DNA of 10,380 nucleotides from CBDCME01 sp965218865 (GTDB lineage Bacteria; Pseudomonadota; Alphaproteobacteria; JAAXGF01), in NCBI GenBank assembly GCA_965218865.1, contig CBDCME010000083.1, positions 1 through 10,380 on the forward strand, written 5' to 3'. The notes under the pieces were generated by a model. That model had not been told where the DNA came from and did no database searches. It worked only from the letters and a program-made list of their open reading frames with translations. Position numbers and translations under genes: made by a program. Shown piece by piece: positions 7,662-10,380 of the stretch (the first letter of the stretch is position 1; the number at the start of each line of letters is the position of its first letter).

Positions 7662-8070
7662 TCATTCCGCCGCCGTGGACGTTGCATAGGGGGCCTGGGT
7701 CATGTGGGCAAGTTCCCAATCGGAGATGTAATCGCGGGTCAGGGGAACGGCTTGCTGATCCTTGGTCATTTGAATCTGAAACACCATCTGCCCCCAGTGA
7801 GATCGTAGAGCGCGACGTTTCTCCCCCCCAGATCGACAAACGATTCCAGTGTCCCGGACTCGATGGTCAGCCGTGCCATTCATATAGGCCTCGCCCAAGT
7901 AGAGGTAGGGTTTGAAAAAAAGCTTTTTGTGCAGCGCTTTGTCGTGGAGACGGACGACCACTGAGTCCGAGTCGCCCTGGTCTCCGATCCGGTGACGCTT
8001 GCCGTTGAAGTCAATGACGTCCAGTCGGCCTCGTCTTGACGACCGTTTTCATCAACTGAGCGCACAACAT
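7662..8070 (-). pseudogene. Truncated, frameshifted remnant of cyclopropane-fatty-acyl-phospholipid synthase (N-terminal domain only)
   Basis: CFA synthases use S-adenosylmethionine to convert unsaturated fatty acyl chains of membrane lipids to cyclopropane forms. Only the N-terminal domain is recognisable: GRLDVIDFNGKRHRIGD, VVVRLHDKALHKK, LYLGEAYMNGT, then LTIESGTLESFVDLGGRNV in another frame. An ATG at 8068-8070 with GGGAGG eight bases upstream fits as the original start (MLCAQLMKTVV). At least two frame changes are needed (about 8030 and 7876), and a third near 7790 to join the segment ending APYATSTAAE at 7662. The SAM-binding methyltransferase domain, about 280 residues in normal enzymes, is missing: only 136 nt remain before dnaB. 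The last 45 or so residues match nothing I recognise. Sequencing error could explain the shifts but not the lost domain, so I infer a non-functional remnant or a small novel product. Confidence 0.65.
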
Positions 8071-8139
8071 TCGATCAACCTCCCGGGCGTTTCGATGTAG
8101 GCACGGCCCACGAATTCGGTTCGATAGCGTTCCTTTTTC

Positions 8140-8721
8140 TCACCCTTCGCTCTCCCTCCCGGAAGCCCCGCTGGGTGGTGGCTCCGTCCCTGGGGATTCG
8201 GTGTCGCCAGCGGCGGAATTACCGCCGTCCTCGGCCTTCGAGTCCGCCCGCGGCGACACTTGCGCCTGCGCCTCCTCCTTGGTACGGGCGACATTGACCG
8301 TCACCCCGACGCCGACTTCCGGGTGCAGCTTGACCCGCACCAGGTGAAGTCCGATCGTCTTGATGGGCCTGTGAAGCAGGACCTGCGGCTTGTTGACGGC
8401 GAACCCCTCTTCGGCCAGTGCCTTGGCAATGTTTCCCGCTGAAACCGAGCCGTAAAGCTGATCGCTGTCACTCGCCTGGCGCAACAGGACGCAGGCAAGG
8501 CCATCGAGTTTTTCGGCCACCTTTTCGGCGTCCTGCCGACGCTCGAGGTTGCGCGCTTCAAACTGCGACCGTTCGTTCTCGAAACGGGCTATGTTGTCCT
8601 CGGTCGCGCGCAGCGCCTTGCCCTGGGGCAACAAATAGTTGCGGGCGTATCCCGGCTTGACGGCGACGACCTCGCCCATTTGTCCGAGCTTCTCGATCCT
8701 CTCGAGCAATATCACCTGCAT
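8140..8721 (-). CDS. rplI: 50S ribosomal protein L9 with extended C-terminal tail
   Basis: L9 binds 23S rRNA at the base of the L1 stalk. The N-terminal RNA-binding domain is textbook: MQVILLERIEKLGQMGEVV followed by VKPGYARNYLLPQGKA (21-36). A long helical connector (about 41-72) leads to the C-terminal domain, which ends near VGVGVTVNVA (136-145). Beyond it lies a tail of about 48 residues rich in Glu, Ser, Gly and Pro, giving 193 residues against about 150 in E. coli; extended L9 is common in alphaproteobacteria. The start ATG (8719-8721) is fixed by AAGGAG eight bases upstream and by homology; the open frame running up to 8844 is not coding. It overlaps the DUF2232 stop by one base (TGATG). 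Confidence 0.96.
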   Translation of the reverse strand: MQVILLERIEKLGQMGEVVAVKPGYARNYLLPQGKALRATEDNIARFENERSQFEARNLERRQDAEKVAEKLDGLACVLLRQASDSDQLYGSVSAGNIAKALAEEGFAVNKPQVLLHRPIKTIGLHLVRVKLHPEVGVGVTVNVARTKEEAQAQVSPRADSKAEDGGNSAAGDTESPGTEPPPSGASGRESEG

Positions 8722-9662
8722 CAGTCTTTCTCCTTGTCCTCGCCGCCGCCGCGTTGGGGCAACTTTACCCATTGCCCGACCAGGCCCAGCAACGCGGCAA
8801 CCAGCATTAGCCAGCCACCGGAAATGAAAAGCAAAAAATAACAAACGAACAACAAAGCGCCGCCCGAGGGAAGGGCGCGGACGAACCCGTGTACCATCGC
8901 GACGCCCTGAAAGGCGAACGGGATTCCGAATATGATGGTCAGGGTTTGGCCGATCAATCCCATCGATTCACCCCCGATCAACCACAACGCCGCGCTTGCC
9001 GCCAGCGCCGACATCGTCCACCGGGGAATCGCGAGATCGGTGTATTTCGGCGAGGGTCGGATATTCTTGCCCGCTCTCACCAACAGACCTTGGGCGACGA
9101 CGGCGTTAACCGCAACCATGACCAGCCACGAAGCGGCGACCATTCCGGGCAATATCGCAACCGTCATATTGGCGAGTTCTTGGCGCACATTAGCGCTTTC
9201 GTGCGGCAGTAAGACATTCAACTGTTTCTCGATGGGTTCGTAAAGCATTCCCGTCAGACCGCCTTCGTGACCGGCGAATAAGACGACGACCGCGACGAAT
9301 ATCAGGGCGGCGTACGCGGCGAGGCCGGCCACCAACGGCCCCGGCGGGTACCACTGGATCCGACCCGACGCATCGCTTCTGTTGAGCAGGTTTTGCCGGA
9401 TCAAGGCCAGGGAGGGAATCGCGTGAACGAAGAGGAACGAGAATGCCGTCTCCACTCCGCCGCCGGCGAGGAGGACGGCGATCGTTGCGGTACCCGCGGT
9501 CACGATCCCTTCCCCGATTCCGAGGCTCAAACCGATCAGATAGATCGGCAACTGGGTGAAATAGGCGATGAACAAGGCAATCGGCGACCCAGTCAGGAGA
9601 ATGGCGGACATCACGGCGCTGAAGAGGCCAGCCGCTACGGCGACAAGAGCGCGCTTGGGCAT
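8721..9662 (-). CDS. DUF2232 family multi-pass membrane protein
   Basis: The product is a 313-residue integral membrane protein of unknown function, starting MPKRALVAVAAG. About eight hydrophobic segments are visible, roughly at 8-24, 28-48, 53-68, 72-88, 110-130, 166-192, 217-255 (probably two) and 268-296. The C-terminal tail is short and charged (GGGEDKEKD). Its position between rpsR and rplI is what identifies it: alphaproteobacteria carry a DUF2232 protein there. No catalytic motif is evident. The ATG at 9660-9662 begins directly before the first membrane segment; longer in-frame starts up to 9794 fall inside rpsR and add an arginine/serine-rich stretch, so I reject them. No Shine-Dalgarno sequence is seen; a hairpin occupies the space before the start. 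The stop overlaps the rplI start. Confidence 0.85.
   Translation of the reverse strand: MPKRALVAVAAGLFSAVMSAILLTGSPIALFIAYFTQLPIYLIGLSLGIGEGIVTAGTATIAVLLAGGGVETAFSFLFVHAIPSLALIRQNLLNRSDASGRIQWYPPGPLVAGLAAYAALIFVAVVVLFAGHEGGLTGMLYEPIEKQLNVLLPHESANVRQELANMTVAILPGMVAASWLVMVAVNAVVAQGLLVRAGKNIRPSPKYTDLAIPRWTMSALAASAALWLIGGESMGLIGQTLTIIFGIPFAFQGVAMVHGFVRALPSGGALLFVCYFLLFISGGWLMLVAALLGLVGQWVKLPQRGGGEDKEKD
8730..8735 (-). promoter_or_regulatory. Ribosome binding site of rplI inside the DUF2232 gene
   Basis: AAGGAG, eight bases before the rplI ATG, lies in the last codons of the upstream gene. It is the strongest Shine-Dalgarno sequence in the window, fitting high L9 output, and it decides the rplI start. 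Confidence 0.75.
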
Positions 9663-9687
9663 GTCGGGGCCGGTTTTGCCGGCCGAC
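9663..9687 (-). other. Hairpin filling the rpsR-DUF2232 intergenic space
   Basis: Directly after the rpsR TAG (9688-9690) and directly before the DUF2232 ATG (9660-9662) the minus strand reads GTCGGCCGG, loop CAAAA, then CCGGCCCCGAC. The arms pair over nine base pairs with a two-base bulge. No U-run follows, so a terminator is unlikely. The stem sits where a ribosome binding site would normally be, suggesting that DUF2232 translation depends on ribosomes arriving from rpsR. That role is inference. Confidence 0.5.
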
Positions 9688-9978
9688 CTATTTGACGATG
9701 AACGGCAGTAACGCCAGATTCCGGGCGCGTTTGATCGCGCGCGCGAGCTCCCGTTGCTTCTTGGCCGAAACCGCCGTGATCCGGCTGGGAACAATTTTCC
9801 CCCGTTCCGAGAGGAATCTTTGCAGGAGTTTCACGTCCTTGTAATCGATTTTTGGCGACTTGGCGCCGGAAAAGGGACAGGTCTTGCGTCGGCGCATGAA
9901 AGGTCGCCGCGCCGGTGGCCGCATGGGCCGCGAGCTTGAGGGGGCCACCCGGGCGTCCGCCTCACCCGATTTCGTCAT
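9688..9978 (-). CDS. rpsR: 30S ribosomal protein S18
   Basis: S18 sits on the 30S platform next to S6. The core RRPFMRRRKTCPFSG (24-38), PKIDYKDVKLLQRFLSERGK, IVPSRITAVSAKKQREL and AIKRARNLALLPF is complete and unbroken. The 96-residue protein has about 20 extra N-terminal residues (MTKSGEADARVAPSSSRP) compared with E. coli S18, with basic and proline residues, as is usual in alphaproteobacteria. The ATG at 9976-9978 overlaps the rpsF TGA as ATGA, with GAGG about ten bases upstream inside rpsF, so S6 and S18 are translationally coupled, matching their binding as a pair on 16S rRNA. Confidence 0.97.
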   Translation of the reverse strand: MTKSGEADARVAPSSSRPMRPPARRPFMRRRKTCPFSGAKSPKIDYKDVKLLQRFLSERGKIVPSRITAVSAKKQRELARAIKRARNLALLPFIVK

Positions 9979-10380
9979 TCGGATTTCGCCTCTTTGTCGG
10001 CGTTGGATTTGTCCGCTGCCTCGCCGGCCGGCGGCGCCTTGGTTTCCGACACTCCGCCGCCCTTGGGAGCGGCGGTGTGCGCGCTTTCGCGCACCTCCCC
10101 ACGGCCCCTGCCGCCACCGCGGCGCGAACCCTCGCGCGCGGTCCGCGCCTGCATGATCACGGAAGGATTGGGATCGAGTTCGTCGACACGCACCGTCAGG
10201 TATCGCAAAACGTCCTCGTTGATGCGCATGCTGCGCTCAAGTTGCGCGATCGCCGCCGCCGAGGCGTCGATGTTGAAACTCACGTAATGGCCCTTGCGAT
10301 TTTTCTTTATGCGGTAGGCGAGGGTCCGTAACCCCCAGTACTCTTGACGCACCAAATTGCCGTCATTCTCGCTGATGACG
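9975..10380 (-). CDS. rpsF: 30S ribosomal protein S6 (N-terminus beyond window)
   Basis: S6 binds 16S rRNA with S18 on the 30S platform. The visible part begins in frame at the window edge with VISENDGNLVRQ and continues EYWGLRTLAYRIKKNRKGHY and MRINEDVLRYLTVRVDEL, the S6 core. The GTG at 10353-10355 is not the start, since about 40 N-terminal residues are still missing and the frame is open to the edge. A disordered C-terminal extension of some 55 residues, first arginine/glycine-rich (SRRGGGRGRGE) then Ala/Lys/Glu-rich, follows the fold. Such tails are frequent in alphaproteobacterial S6. The stop overlaps the rpsR start by four bases. Confidence 0.96.
   Translation of the reverse strand, partial: VISENDGNLVRQEYWGLRTLAYRIKKNRKGHYVSFNIDASAAAIAQLERSMRINEDVLRYLTVRVDELDPNPSVIMQARTAREGSRRGGGRGRGEVRESAHTAAPKGGGVSETKAPPAGEAADKSNADKEAKSE

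Noticed and set aside
7334..7915. Plus-strand open frame of 193 codons crossing the dnaB 5' end, the gap and the cfa remnant
   Set aside because: No ribosome binding site or recognisable domain; it crosses unrelated features on the other strand.
1..10380. A novel defence, mobile or biosynthetic system in the window
   Set aside because: All substantial coding sequence is accounted for by housekeeping families in a familiar order; I saw no transposase, integrase, phage gene, CRISPR repeat, tRNA, rRNA or attachment-site pattern.

Overview
The window is a gene-dense bacterial housekeeping locus with every supported gene on the minus strand. In transcription order (right to left) it reads rpsF (partial), rpsR, a DUF2232 membrane protein, rplI, a broken cyclopropane-fatty-acid-synthase remnant, dnaB, alr, mlaE, mlaF, radA, cvpA and purF (partial). 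The order rpsF-rpsR-DUF2232-rplI-dnaB-alr-radA-cvpA-purF, the GC-rich sequence and the protein details point to an alphaproteobacterium, perhaps near Rhodospirillales. Those details are a DnaB with an insertion between Walker A and the FFSLEM motif, an L9 with a long charged tail, and a PurF N-terminus ending KPREECGVFGI. The lineage is inferred from remembered family features, not from a search.

Right part (about 7660-10380): S6, S18, the DUF2232 protein and L9 form a tight ribosomal-protein cluster with stop/start overlaps at rpsF/rpsR (ATGA) and DUF2232/rplI (TGATG). Only a hairpin separates rpsR from DUF2232. Downstream of rplI lies an N-terminal fragment of a cyclopropane-fatty-acyl-phospholipid synthase that has lost its methyltransferase domain.

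Middle (about 3200-7525): replicative helicase DnaB overlaps alanine racemase Alr by 14 nt. After a 127-nt gap holding a strong hairpin come the permease and ATPase of an MCE-type lipid ABC transporter (mlaE and mlaF, ATGA overlap). No mlaD follows.

Left part (1-3173): RadA, CvpA and PurF are all recognisable but interrupted by single-base frameshifts. Five are clear, and four of these fall at runs of 3-4 G/C. PurF also has an unresolved 5' end. The genes from mlaF to rpsF contain no such breaks apart from the cfa remnant. The conserved protein sequence continues across each break, so assembly or sequencing indels are more likely than gene death, but raw reads would have to decide.

I found no undescribed biological system, mobile element, CRISPR array, tRNA or rRNA. 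The items most worth a second look are the cfa remnant, the mlaEF pair without mlaD, the two intergenic hairpins and the clustered indels.
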